Assembly (NCBI GenBank): GCA_024305405.1
Contig: JAKNDB010000092.1
Coordinates: forward strand, 2,759,501 to 2,823,500
Direction of reading: 5' to 3'
DNA from: Dirofilaria immitis
Taxonomy: Eukaryota; Nematoda; Chromadorea; Rhabditida; Onchocercidae
DNA: 64,000 nt
This document shows positions 12,240 to 26,399 of this stretch, piece after piece. A program made the position numbers and the translations under genes. Numbering within the stretch: position 1 is the stretch's first letter; the number at the start of each line of letters is the position of its first letter. The notes beneath the pieces are model-generated. The model was not told the origin of the DNA. It did no database searches and worked only from the letters and a program-made list of their open reading frames with translations.

Positions 12240-15200
12240 ACATATATTTCTAAATTTGAAATTTTAACAAACTGCAAATTGACCAACGATTTATGGATGT
12301 GACTCTTCAGTATGTGTCACATTTTCCAAAACTCTCGATTGCTGTATTTAATTTGTTAGCTAAGAAAAGCGTCGGGAACATGATAACTTGACTTGATCGG
12401 TATCGTAGAAAAATAAGAAGCAAACTGGAAAAGATGTCTTTTAGCTCCAAACCTCATCTTTCTAATCTGATCATTTAAACCAATACTTTGGCATTGATGA
12501 TCGAAATAACACCGCTTATAATTATCTCTCTTACTACTGTTTGGTACTTGTGAGGCAGATTTTCTAGTTCACTATCACAGTAATAGTGAAGTGAAACCGA
12601 AGTTAATTGTGGGGAGCGACTTTATAAGTGAATTTTCATATATCTCAACTGGACACTAATATTCTAGAACAAGTAGATCTCCATTGAATTATTCAAGAAA
12701 TCTTAAAATGACGTATTGTCATATTGCGTATCATATTGGGATTATATGTCGCTTCTGACAGTATCAACACTTATCACCGAAAACTGTCCGAAATCTGTCA
12801 CTATATAGTATTATCATGTTTCATCGTTCCTCTTTGCAGAGTATTCTAAATCTTTCTATTTGCACTACATTTGTCGAATGAAAGAAACTTCGATTCAAAT
12901 ATGCAAAAGAGTTGTCGAAGTAAGTTGCGAACTTTTGACTTAAGATCATTGCATTGATTTTTGATGTGTTGACAATTGATACGATCCAGATGCCCTTGTC
13001 AAGGAGAAAGGAATAGTCAAAAAGACCGATGATCACAACTTGCTCATTTCTCTCACAAGCCATCTCACGATGAAGATTGCATTTTGTTAATATCTCGAGT
13101 ATGAACTCTGAATTAGTTTTCAACATATATTAGTGTCAAGTGAGCAAATAGTTGGATGACAGGTAAAGTTCACGTGCAAATGCAATTGCTTACAATATAA
13201 AAATATTTAATGGTTTTTTTTCTTTTTAAATGACATATCCATTTCAAATTTAAATTAATTCCATAACATCCTTCATTTTTAATCATTATATTCATAGATA
13301 GGAGAAGCTGACGTTAAAACGAAACATTCTTTCACTTCTGACTTATCAAAACTATCATTCTTCCTTTCTTTTCTGTTCTTCTGTTTAAATCTTAGATTCT
13401 TTCTTCCATTACTATTCATTTCTAAAATATGCAAAAACAATGTATAAGAAGTCCCTGTAATTTTAAATGAAATAATGTTGAGTGATGTCATCAAATAACA
13501 AACTTTGATTTCCAGGTTAGAAGTTGTACATATCAGAATGAATATATCTTACAAGCATTATTCGGACTTTCATCCAGTGTAACTATGACTTCATGAAATT
13601 TCTGTGAAATAGGTGAAGAAATTAACAATTATTCTTGTGTTGATCAGATGATATTATTAGCAGTTTTGGCTTAATAAATAATGCATGAATTTATTTGAAA
13701 AATATTGACAATTAGATAATGTTACTAAATTATTATGCAAAAGAAAATATATTTTGTTATCTGAATATTGCCATTAAAATATCGAGTTTTATCACATATT
13801 AATTTCATTTAATAAATTTATCTTTTGTGTTCAGATTTTTAAAAATTTTTCTTGGAAAATCTACTAATACAGATACAGATAATTTCCTAAGGCTAAAAAT
13901 TCAATTTTTTCTTTATATCATTTCAAGTAATTTTCTTGTAAAAGTGATCCAAACCAATAAAACCAAAAATATCAGAAGTAAATAAACTTATTGACCCACA
14001 GTTATTTAAACTTAATTCTTATAATCCTCTTAATAATATAATTTTATAATAATATCTTATAATAATATAATCTTAAAATTCATTTTTTTCTCTGCTTTTC
14101 TTGGCATCTTTTTGTTTACATTGTGTTGTAGTGTCCATTATCTTCTAAATCATTTTACTTTTGATGCCGTATAAAAGTGAAAAGACTACCTCAAACGATC
14201 AGCAGGCTGATATTTAGAAACGATGGTAAGATACATATTACCGGATACTGAGGATAGTAATACGCTCCAAAGCATGCAATTTTGTGTGAAATGATTAAGT
14301 TCTCCACCAAAAATTTTTCAGATTCTTCTATTGGAAATCTAAACTTTCTCAAAATTTCGAGCAATTCAAAATTATGCTGCTTGCTTTTTCCCAGAAACTT
14401 TTTAATGAAAATTCAAATTATAATTTTTTTATGTTGAATTTTTTCTTTTTCTGAATAAACTTTAAAAAAGTTAAACTAGAATAGAGAACCAAATCTGAAG
14501 TATCGAGTAATTACTTAAATAATTTGATTGATGGAAAAGTAGTAAAATTAGAATCTCATTCAACCGTTTCCTTTTAAAGGAGGAGAAAACATCTGTTTCA
14601 GCAAAATTCCTCAAACTCAGTATCTTCAATTTATTCTAATTTAGAAAATGATAACATCAGCAAAGCATGCATCTCACTCAGCATGAACATTTTTAATTTT
14701 AATTCAAGCGAACTCAATCGCCATAAAATTTCTGTTCACGTTTTTGGAACAGAGCCATGCGAAATTCGTTACTATTCAGACAAGGCTTTCAATGTTACCG
14801 CACGGTTAACTTATTCTTAATCCAATTTCATGAAATGCAAGCACATAAAATAAGTTATGATCTTACCAATTTATACTATTGATTTATAGAGCTGCAAACC
14901 ACATCTTGTTTAGATTTCCTAAAATGCCTGTTCTTCCTTTTTCTTCTTGTAAATGATGGTAACATCAATAGAAATGATGTCATTTGATAAAAACAGATCT
15001 ATTATAATGGTCTCAAATTATTTATTAAAAAAATTAAAGTTCAAAGACAAATAATCTTCAGCCAACGATCTTCGAAAAATTTAAAATTGAAGGAAAATAA
15101 GTTAAAAATGAAAAGATGAAGTGGTTACAGTCTTCCGAATTCTAATAATGCTATTATTTAAATTGTATATATATTAATTCAAGAAATATCAAAACATTGT

Positions 15201-18200
15201 TTGGATCTGATATTCTTAGTACATTTTGTAAGCCTATTTTCTACAATAACTATTTCCTACAAATGCAAAGAACTGAGAAAATTAAATTATTTGGAACATT
15301 CATAGTGTATCATTTTTTTTCAAAAATAGACCGACGAAGCAAAAAACTGTAATAGTTCAGTTCTAACGTTTCTTAAACTTTTTAACATTTGAGAATCCAA
15401 ACATTTATGGTACTGAGTTCCAGTACTATTCGCTATTTTAGCATAAGCATCTAATTCCCAAGAATCTAGCACACTTCAAAATTCATAATTATTTATGCTA
15501 TCAATAGAGATGTTGTAATTTTTTTTTTGGAACATTATAGTAGCTTATTTATAATTATTTCTTAATATTGTTATATAAAATTACTCCTTCTGCAGAGATA
15601 TATGGTTTGTCCAATTAGTTTATAATTTAGAAATATCTTAACTACTTCTGACGATACTCAACTAGTAGAGGCTTCACCCATTTACATAAATCATTATCTT
15701 TTCAGGAAATAAAGTATTTTCGGAAAAACAATGCTTATCATCTAAACACATAGCTAAAATCAAAAAGTTATCTATTGATTTCAATAGCATATTTTGAATG
15801 AGTTAATTTGTTGAAAAATCTAATTATATCTATTTTTTCTAAAATATTTCTGCTATCTATCCAAACTAACTTCATTTCACAAAAAAATATGCCCAAATCG
15901 AGCATCAAATCAACAGCAATTCTTAATTTTTCAAAAAAGTTTGAAATCTGTTCGCGTTCAGGCAGTTCGACGACACTGATTGTTTACACAGGCGTTAATA
16001 TAAAATCTTTCTCTAAGTTCCAGAAAATTTGTTGATCCTATTCTACAAGTAAATGCTAAACAGAAAGGAATTATATTAGTGTACAAGTTAAAGGGGCACT
16101 ATTTCGAAATTTTAGTTGACTTCAAGTGAATATGCATGTATTCCATATTTCAGTTAGAATCAGTTCCTAACCGTCACTTCAGCAGGAATAATTTCGTATT
16201 ACAGGTATAATCGCTGCTACTTGTGTAACTCTGAATACTTCCGTCAGTGAAAACTAGATATTTTCGCTACTGAAATATGCGCACATAAATAATTTGGGTA
16301 TATATTTCAATTGGAATCAATTCACAGTTACCTGAAATACCTTTCGTTTTCACTGTAAGAAGAACTAGGTCAATTCTCCAATATAATTAAAAATATTATT
16401 GTGATCCTACTATGCTAAGCTATTCATGTTAATTAAATACTTTTGTGGTAATTCAAAGAGTAAAAATATGAATAATCAGATATTAGCTGAAAAAGGAAAT
16501 TAAGAAACGAAAAAGTATCAAAATGCGGACCTCAAGAATGCAAATGATATGAAATAAATTACCGTAACAGCGGAAAGGATATATTGAAGTAATCTATTTC
16601 TATAATTTTGACAAAACCACATAACTTTGTGTGCACTTTTGCATATGTTCTGCATATGATATTGTAAAATTGAGAAAATCAGCATGTTAGATCTATGAGT
16701 GCGGTAATTTCTGTTTAAATTTATTTGCAACTAAAAACATTTCGCCAAAAAAAAAAAAATCTATTATAACTTTGATGAATGTCGTGATAAAATAACTTCT
16801 AATTTAGCACTGTAATTTGAACTGCAGTTGAGAATAGAAGAGACACAAATTTGATGCGTGAATTATTAAATGTAAACAATCCACCTCTCCATCCTATGTA
16901 CCAAAGCAACTTGAAAAAGTTGGATTTGGTAGTATATATTAAGCAGTTGTTTTGCCAGTTGGTTCGATAGTTCATATTGATTTTCAAGACGAATAAATAT
17001 AAAAAAGTAAGTGTATATTTTAAAACAAAATTTTTATTAGATAGATTTTCGAATCGAACGGAAATTTTAGCATGCCTAGATATAAATTTCCTAATACTTG
17101 TTACACTTATCAATAATCAATAATTATCAATAATCAATCAGCAGTGCAACAGAAATAAAAAAATCAAATGGCTTTAATAAAACAATCTAATCTTTTGCAG
17201 TTAAAATGTCTGGAATAATATTAATATTCATATCAAAAATCGAATCTGGTCATAAATACTCATGTATAATTTTAAATTCGATTTATTAAAAGTTCCACAT
17301 GCTTCCCTTAATCATTAAACAGTAAATTTAAGATGAGATAATTAAAATGAACTATGCTAAAATTAATTTTATACATATATATATTGAAATGATAACGGCA
17401 CGAAATCAAGGTAAATCTTTCGACGATGAATCATCATTGATATGCATAAAAATACATTCGCCAATACTGTTGGCTATTGCTTTCATTCCGAAAAGCATAA
17501 TTTGAAATACCTTCCTGATCTCATTCACATTTCGATACACTGGGGTTTGCAGAAAGTATGTTACAGACTTACAATGATAGCTACGAAATTCATCAGAGAA
17601 AAAAGTAGAAATAAGACTTATAGAAATTAGGACCAAATAGGATTATTGTTGATTTGAACTCTGATAAACTCAATTCTTGATTCTATTTTCAAAACTTTCG
17701 ATAATTCGAGGTTTTTAAGTAAATTCTATTTCGATATGATCAATTTCTGAGTGCACCATTTGAGAGTTTGAAGCACTTGGAAGGTTCGAACGAGATCAAT
17801 TTTTATCATCTAGAAATTTTAATTTTAAATGTTTCTCACCTTCTGAATGAGTACTGAATGTCGTAGAATGATTTTCATTAATTCTTACAGTCTTCGTAAT
17901 TCTTGAAAATTCACAATAAACTGCTCATATACAATAGATGCAAAATAATACACAAAGGAAGCATTGGAGAGGACAAATCAATGGGTCAACAAAAACCTGG
18001 AAATTCAGATGTTTTATGAAAACGGTCAAGAGAATTTGAGGATGACTGCGAGAATAGATCAAGGAAGGACAGAAAAACAGTTAGTGAATTTCAGAAATAT
18101 GGATGAAGAAATAGGAACATGCATACTTATTAGTTGTACTTAGAACTTTTTAACGTAGCCATCCTCAGGATGTAGGAAGTTCAACTCAACTGAACATAAT

Positions 18201-19800
18201 AAATTTGGGGCATTTGTATGTAAAGAAAGAATCAAAAAAAAACCATTGAAAAAGGAGATGGATAAAGAAAATGATTTGCAACGTTCGAAATTAATCGAAC
18301 AAATAGGAAATATGGAATGAAAAAGAAAAGGAACTAACTGCCAGAAAGAAAACAGACTGCACTATTGCGATGTGGTATGTTGATCGAAAAATGCGCCAAA
18401 ATGTACTTTGCTATGCGCAACCTGGCACCGAAATCGAAATTGGGAACACGACAATTGAGGAGAGCAAAGAGTAGCACGATGGATTCAGGGAAAGAGATGG
18501 GATGGATTTTCCCGATCCCATCTTCTCTTCAGAAGGTGCTCGCTGATCATATCGGATACAACATAGCAATATTTGTTTTTAGCTTTTCTTTCCATCTCTT
18601 CCGGATGTCTGAACTAATCTCAAATGCCTTTTACAAGTAGCTCTAAACAAAATACGTCAACTCTCAAAGTTTCTGAAAATCTTAATCTTTTATGCCTGCA
18701 AAAACTGGTTCAGATAACCAACTTAATAGAACTCAAACTGAAATCTACTATCTTCGAATCCTTGAGGAAATTTTCGTTATCAATTTACGCCACTAGTTGA
18801 TTTTCATGAAATGAAAAAATTAATTCTCAAACCTTTCCATGGATTTAATATTCTTAATCGCTGTATCAAACTTCAAGACAATACAATATTTTGCAGTGTA
18901 TCCATTAACATGACTTAGAAATTCCATGTCACGTCAGAAATCTTCAAATACGTTTACTGAGTAATCAGATGGTTTTAAGCAAATTATGAGCAAAAGCGAT
19001 AATGTTGAAGAAAGTGATGGATATCAGTGTTTTTGAATTGGATGAATTATTTTTACATCCTATCTTCACGAAATCTTTCTTTTGACACCATTTTTTTCCA
19101 AATATTTCGTAGGTCCAAGGTTTTACTTTTCATTCTTATTTTATCCTTTTTCACATTCCAGGCATTTTATATTTCCTGTGGAATCATTTTTCTTCCTCTC
19201 ATTTTTGACTTCCTCATTTATTTCCCTACTTTCTTAAAATTGTCACATTCTTTACGTTGTAACATTTTTTAATTTTCCTTCTGTATATTTAAGGACTTCT
19301 TTTTGCGTTCTATGATGTGATGACTTCACAAAGAACAAAGAGAAGGCCTAATAAAGAAGGTCCTTGAAAAAAATTTTTTGAAGATTCCTTTTCTCGAAGA
19401 CTTATTGTCCTACATCACAAAAAATTTCCAAAAATTTATTTTAAACTCACTTAGTTCATGAAATTTTAGCTTTGTCTTTTTATACTCCTTGCTGATTTGC
19501 TATATGTAATGGAAAAATATAATATCAGAGCAATAAAACCAATAATGTAGAATCAGTTCTCATGAATATTCAACTAAAAGTTACTTGCCTTATCATTCAT
19601 AATTTACTTTTCTCTCCTCTAATTTATTAGTAGAAATACAGTCATAATAATAACTTTTACAGCGTTTCAAAAATGGGATAAAAAGAGATAACATTAATCC
19701 ACATCATTCCACATCGCATCACTCGAATTTCTGGACGCATAGAGTGAATTAAGATTCGATTTTACTCCGTATCGAAAAACTCGTCGACATTTGAGAGACT
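12240..19800. other. long AT-rich region without a confident gene
   Basis: I found no recognisable protein family in these 7.5 kb. Two stretches look somewhat protein-like but lack supporting neighbours. One is a minus-strand frame of 76 codons at 17636-17406, containing the segment SVTYFLQTPVYRNVNEIRK. The other is a plus-strand purine-rich frame at about 17955-18140. Both are left unannotated. No tRNA or rRNA was seen. Confidence 0.5.
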
Positions 19801-19839
19801 GTCGTTGGATTGAGTCAATTCGTGATAATGGGGAGACGG

Positions 19840-22737
19840 TCAAAGGAAACCACTGCGACGCAAACGCTCATGAAGCGCTCGCCGATCTGCATTCGGTGAC
19901 TGCAAGAAATATAAACTTCCATTTAGAGTATCTTCAAGCTTCATTAACTTATCATAATTAAAAACAAAAAGGAAAAATGTTTACATACAGCAGTTACTAG
20001 TAAACCAAAAACATTCTAGTAAATGCTCTTAAATCAAAGATGTAAACAAAAATTAGCCGTTTCCTGTTCTTAATATGAAGTACTAAATAAATATAGAAAA
20101 TATTACTTCTTCACTATACTGCTGCTTGAACCGTTTGTAATGTTCATAAACAATAATTGACATACACATTACTTTCAACTGTGATAGATTCATTTCATGT
20201 GCAAACACAAGGAAATGAACGATCTTATCGAGGACTGAAAAATCCTGAAACAGTCGTGAAGTGTTGCTCATAAAGCAATTGATACCTCGTTTTTTTTTCT
20301 TTTTTCTTTAAAATTTAACAACTTCGGAAACTTATAACTACCAAGTCATAAGATTTGCCATTATGGAAATCATATAAATAACTAATATTTCCATAGTCCA
20401 TTTAATATTGCAGAAAAAATTTCCTAAATGGGAGAACAAAATAACCCACCTGTAGTATCAGCTTACAAAGAGCATGATGAATAGTATTTCTGAGCGCATC
20501 TCGATTCAGGGGTTTGAAATGCATTGCTATATCAATTAGCTCTCTACCTAGTTCCGGTGTCAAATTATCTGGCATTTCGAATGTACCCGTAATCATAAAC
20601 ACTAACACCTAAAAACGCATAAATTTTTTCATGTAATTACTCATAGACCGCTGTACAAATAGTTTACCTGTGATTTCCAGTAGTTCTCAAACTGTATGTA
20701 GATTCGCAAACGGATGGAGACAATTTTTAATGAGACAGTATTTCTTTTCTATGAGGCAATTTTTAGTCTTCATTTTTTACAGCTTTAATTTTTTCTGACA
20801 TTAAAAACACCTTGCGAACAGATTCCAGATTGTAATCGGGTACTGACTGTTCTTTAGACATTAATCCTTCATCATTCGCAGTAAATAGAAAACGGAAATA
20901 ATCAGAACTTAAGAATAACGCACTTTTCGATATTTTAAGATCACCATCCCGACAGTGTATGGTAAAATCGCTAGAAAGAGTGTGTAATATCAAGTTAAGG
21001 TTTTAGAAATGAAAGTTCTTCATAAAAATAAATTTCATCCCCGTCTTACTGTGTATTTTTCTTAATAAGAGGCAACCTAACATCTTCAAGCGTTGTCATT
21101 TCACACTCATCATCGATTCTTTTCAGACATCTGCTGATGCTAACTATATAGTCAATAAAATCATTTGACAGAATCGAGACAGTTCAATCTACTAATAATA
21201 TCTCTTTATCAATATTAAAATGAAAAGGAAAATAATTTACGCGTCCTCACTGCTTAGAACTTTGAAGCGAAAATCGTTCGCTGTATCAGCAGGCGGTGCT
21301 GGAACCATGCTCATCCAACTATTAAAACAGAAGTTAAAAGATTCCGTACTGAATAAAAGATCAATTGTAATCATGACTGTTTTTCCTGAAATATTCCATA
21401 TTAGATTTAGAAGATTTAAAAATAGCGCAAAATTTAAGATTGAAATGAAATAAAACTACTTCCTATAAGGATTTGTAAATTAAACTGAAGCCGTAAGCTT
21501 CGGTGATAGAATTGAATATCTCGTAAACATATGAGTTCCCAAAATATTCCAGGATTATTTCGAAGAATCTAGTCCTTGAAAAAATTTTTAACAATGGAGA
21601 TTATCATATACCACTATTAGATTGATCTGTAAAGCACTGTGTCAATGAATCCACAAATTGCGAATCTCTAGGCACCCGGAAACTATCCATTGACGAAAAC
21701 GTCGTCACCGAACGAACAGCAATTATACTTCCTACGAGGAAATAAATGTACATATAATGAAGCAGTTGGCAAAATCAAATTCCACATTGCTTTATTGATC
21801 GTATTGCCCTTTCCGTACGACTCACTTGCTCAGACATGTTCCTTCCTAGCCAATATTTTTCATCTTTATGAACGCAATCATTCGTGAACTCGATGCATTA
21901 GTATTTCTAATGGTTATTTATATTTTCAAGCATCTACAGATTTAAGTTTGGAATTAGCTGAGAACTTAGATCACTGCAGACAACTGCAGACACAGACACA
22001 CATCTTTTGATGCAATTTTTTTGTACCATAATACAGCAAACATACCGCAGCAACTGCTCACCAGTTCCTATGAATCAATATAGTTCTATCAGATTTCGTT
22101 TATAAAATATTAAAATTATCTGTTTTAGTTCAGGAGAACTATCACTTGTTCTCAATTCCATTAAAAAAATAAGGAATAGAGGAATGGAAAATTCATACAA
22201 AATAATAGATATCTCGAAGGACCAGCATGTAATGAAACAGACCATGGTAAGTACTATCTTCGAGCAGTCTAAACGAAAATTTGCATTCCTTAGGAGATGG
22301 ATGTGTTGTTACCACTCTGCTTTGCTCCAAATATAAGTGTATCCTAGGTCGCGATGGTAAACCGAAATTGGTCCTATACAAATGTACCATCCTGAAAAGA
22401 ATTGTGGTATTTTCAGGTGAGATATCAAAAATGAAATTATACACAGCACTTGCCCAGAGTATGTCAGCACAAAATTAGGTGAAATAGTGCGGTACAAAAT
22501 CATTATTTAAAATGAAATTCTGAACGCCAATTAGTAACTTCGCCAGAATTATTGTATAAAAGAATATCAAAAAATTTGGTACCATTCATGATTAGCACTG
22601 CGGTAATTGGTACAAAATGTTTCAGTATCACCGAAAACATTAAAGCCATTAACCGGCTGGAAAACCTGTACCGGCCAGTCATAAATAAATGTTATTTCTG
22701 TGGGGTCTTTATCACAAACTTTCACAACCGATCTCAT
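19840..22737 (-). CDS. MATH-BTB domain protein
   Basis: Probable minus-strand exons: 22737-~22570, 22391-22243, 21731-21612, 21318-21241, 21133-21050, 20970-20811, 20608-20450, 20244-20107 and 19899-19840. The last six join in perfect phase and end in TGA. N-terminal exons look like a MATH fold (FIYDWPVQVFQPVNGF, SANHEWYQIF, RIHLYLEQ, ECKFSFRLLED). The BTB core follows (HDFTIHCRDGDLKISKSALF, LSSDYFRFLFTAN), then BACK-like helices and a basic C-terminal tail. Such proteins usually act as substrate adaptors of Cullin-3 ubiquitin ligases, and the family is expanded in nematodes. Two junctions are imperfect: the end of exon 1 meets a stop right after an A6/T6 run (22569-22574), and the 21612/21318 junction is one base out of phase. 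Both fit the homopolymer problem seen elsewhere. The BTB call is strong; the MATH part is my reading of the motif pattern. Confidence 0.7.
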
Positions 22738-22739
22738 TT

Positions 22740-23600
22740 TGCATTACAAACTCATCCGACCATCCTCAAGAAAATATGCTAAACATAAATATGTTGACCG
22801 CTCATCCAGTATTTTAAACATCACACTTATTTCATGCATGTATTTAAATTTCAAAAACACAAAATTTCTGCACTATTCAACCCAAACAGCCATCGATGAA
22901 AATCTACATTCTTCTATCTTTTTTACAATTCTTTTTTAGTTGACTAAAAACATTCTGATAATGCTGAAGATGTTAACTAAGAAACATGCGAAGCAATCTG
23001 CACTCCAAAAATCTCCAGATAATTGAATCTTCACCTTCCACCAAAAATCCCATCGCCAAAGTACCGCTAAACACTGCATGATCATATCACTATCATAAAT
23101 TTATTTTACCAGAAAAGCTCACTACAGAACTCAGGTTTTAAATTGAGGAAAAAAACAATAAGCCACTGTAACTATGGAAAGAGAAATCTGCTTAAGATTG
23201 AAATGGCTCAACTATTTTTTTTGCTCTTTCGAAAGACAAAAACAAAAAAATTTTTAAAACTTTCTAATTGAGATTTCCACGCCATTTAGTAGAATCATCA
23301 ACTATTAATCTTTCGAAACTTTATTCCTGACTGGGAGACACAAAGACATACTAATTATCTGAACTGTTTAATTTAAAAAATGCGATGCTTTGGGATTGAT
23401 CCAAACATCAAGTAACGTGATAAAAAGATAAATCCATAAAAGATATTATAACTATCATGAATAAATGCAAAACCTTAAAATATTTATTGCATCAATCTAT
23501 AAGAAACAAATAAGTGCCGAAATTCAGTTTATTCAAAATGGTTTCCATGGTAATTATTTTTATAACAAAGTTATCAGATGACGTACTATACAGAAAGAAA
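22740..23600. other. intergenic, nothing seen
   Basis: AT-rich spacer between the MATH-BTB start and the thymidylate synthase stop codon, both on the minus strand. No coding block or repeat was recognised. Confidence 0.6.
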
Positions 23601-23601
23601 T

Positions 23602-25267
<1,666 letters not shown>

Positions 25268-25269
25268 TG

Positions 25270-26110
25270 TTGATCCTCAAATCACCAACATACGCTACAT
25301 GAACTCATGAAAATTTCAGAACGATTCGAAAACTTGCACTAAGCAATGTCTCGATGTGTAGCGATTTTGTCCCATTGACAAAAATTCTCAGCTATCAGAT
25401 TCACTTATTAAAAAAGGAAGGTGAAGAGGCCTGGAATGTTTTTAAAGCCTTAGCTTGCTAAAGTAATCGTAGTCTTCGGTGCTTTATCGCTGGAAGAAGA
25501 AAGGATAAGACGGTCTTCCTGGGATATTTTGTTTAAGAACTGAAATATGATGATCAGTTTTGGGGAAAGAAACTGAATGTTAAACAAACTAAAAATAAGT
25601 TTCCGAAAGAAGTTACTCAACTTTTCCGAAGAATAATCTAATAGAATTACTTGACTACAATACTTTCACCTATTTGAAAACCCAATCAGTCCCTAGCAAT
25701 ATTTCATATACATATTTTTTTAGACTTTAAGAACTGGTGAAACTGGTAGTTACGAAAAATGTAAAGAAAAGAAAACTGGCTTACTTACTTAGAAATTCCA
25801 TCATTTAGCGATTTCTTTTACTTTCAGAGTTCTGAACAAGGACTGACCTTCAACTTTTGTGATTCTAAGTCACAATCGCTTCCGTCATATCACTATATCG
25901 CATCAATCACAGAGCATTTCATCAGCTCTGATAAAAATGAGATGCACTCAAAAAGGCAGAAAATAAATCGGTCTTAAATAAATAAAAGTTTTTATGGAAA
26001 AGTCCATTCTTTGTAGATTCCCTCTTTGTAACCCGACTGCTTGGTTTAGGAATTCAAATAAGAGAGATAATTCGTAATACTTATTATTATTATTATTATT
26101 ATTATTATCC
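25270..26110. other. upstream of thymidylate synthase, no gene seen
   Basis: Non-coding spacer upstream of the minus-strand thymidylate synthase start. No clear TATA or other promoter box was recognised. It ends in the short ATT microsatellite beside the ribA remnant. Confidence 0.5.
26081..26108. repeat. (ATT)n microsatellite
   Basis: A perfect ATT run of about nine units lies directly beside the bacterial-type ribA fragment. Confidence 0.95.
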
Positions 26111-26114
26111 CTAT

Positions 26115-26365
26115 TTTATCGATATAATTTCTATGACTTTGTATTCTATCTTCCTCTGATACGCTCCATAATAAGTGGTAGACATTTTATAACCTCTACA
26201 CCACTACTTTTTAACTCTAATAACTTCCTATCGTCATTTGTAATCAATTGGATTTTTTTGATGCCTGATTTCTCAAGTCTTTTAGCTGCAACAGTAAAGC
26301 TTCTTTCGTCATCTTCAAAATCCAATATTCTATTCGCATCCAAGTTCCATTAATGCTAAAAACGG
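26115..26365 (-). pseudogene. ribA: ribA (GTP cyclohydrolase II) fragment, bacterial type
   Basis: GTP cyclohydrolase II opens the riboflavin pathway. Animals lack this pathway; bacteria, including Wolbachia, have it. On the minus strand 26343-26150, about 60 codons match the C-terminal half of RibA. The sequence LDANRILDFEDDERSFTVAA, then KKIQLITNDDRKLLELKSSG, then VIKCLPLIMER corresponds to the E. coli order QANERLGF-DERDFTL-LLTNNPKK-ERVPLI. Upstream, the codons for ALMELG (about 26365-26345) also fit RibA but lie in another frame. Downstream, NTKS-stop-KL fits the expected Y-x-x-TK-x-x-K-L tail, with stops. The copy is therefore truncated at both ends, frame-shifted and without introns. 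I infer lateral transfer, most simply from a Wolbachia-like endosymbiont. The RibA identity is strong; the donor is not proven from sequence alone. Confidence 0.75.
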
Positions 26366-26399
26366 GTATATCCAATCATGTTAATTAATCATAATAGAC

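Noticed and set aside
22281..22782. Plus-strand frames of 65-76 codons
   Set aside because: They overlap minus-strand exons that have splice signals and MATH-like motifs; the two plus frames are not joinable.
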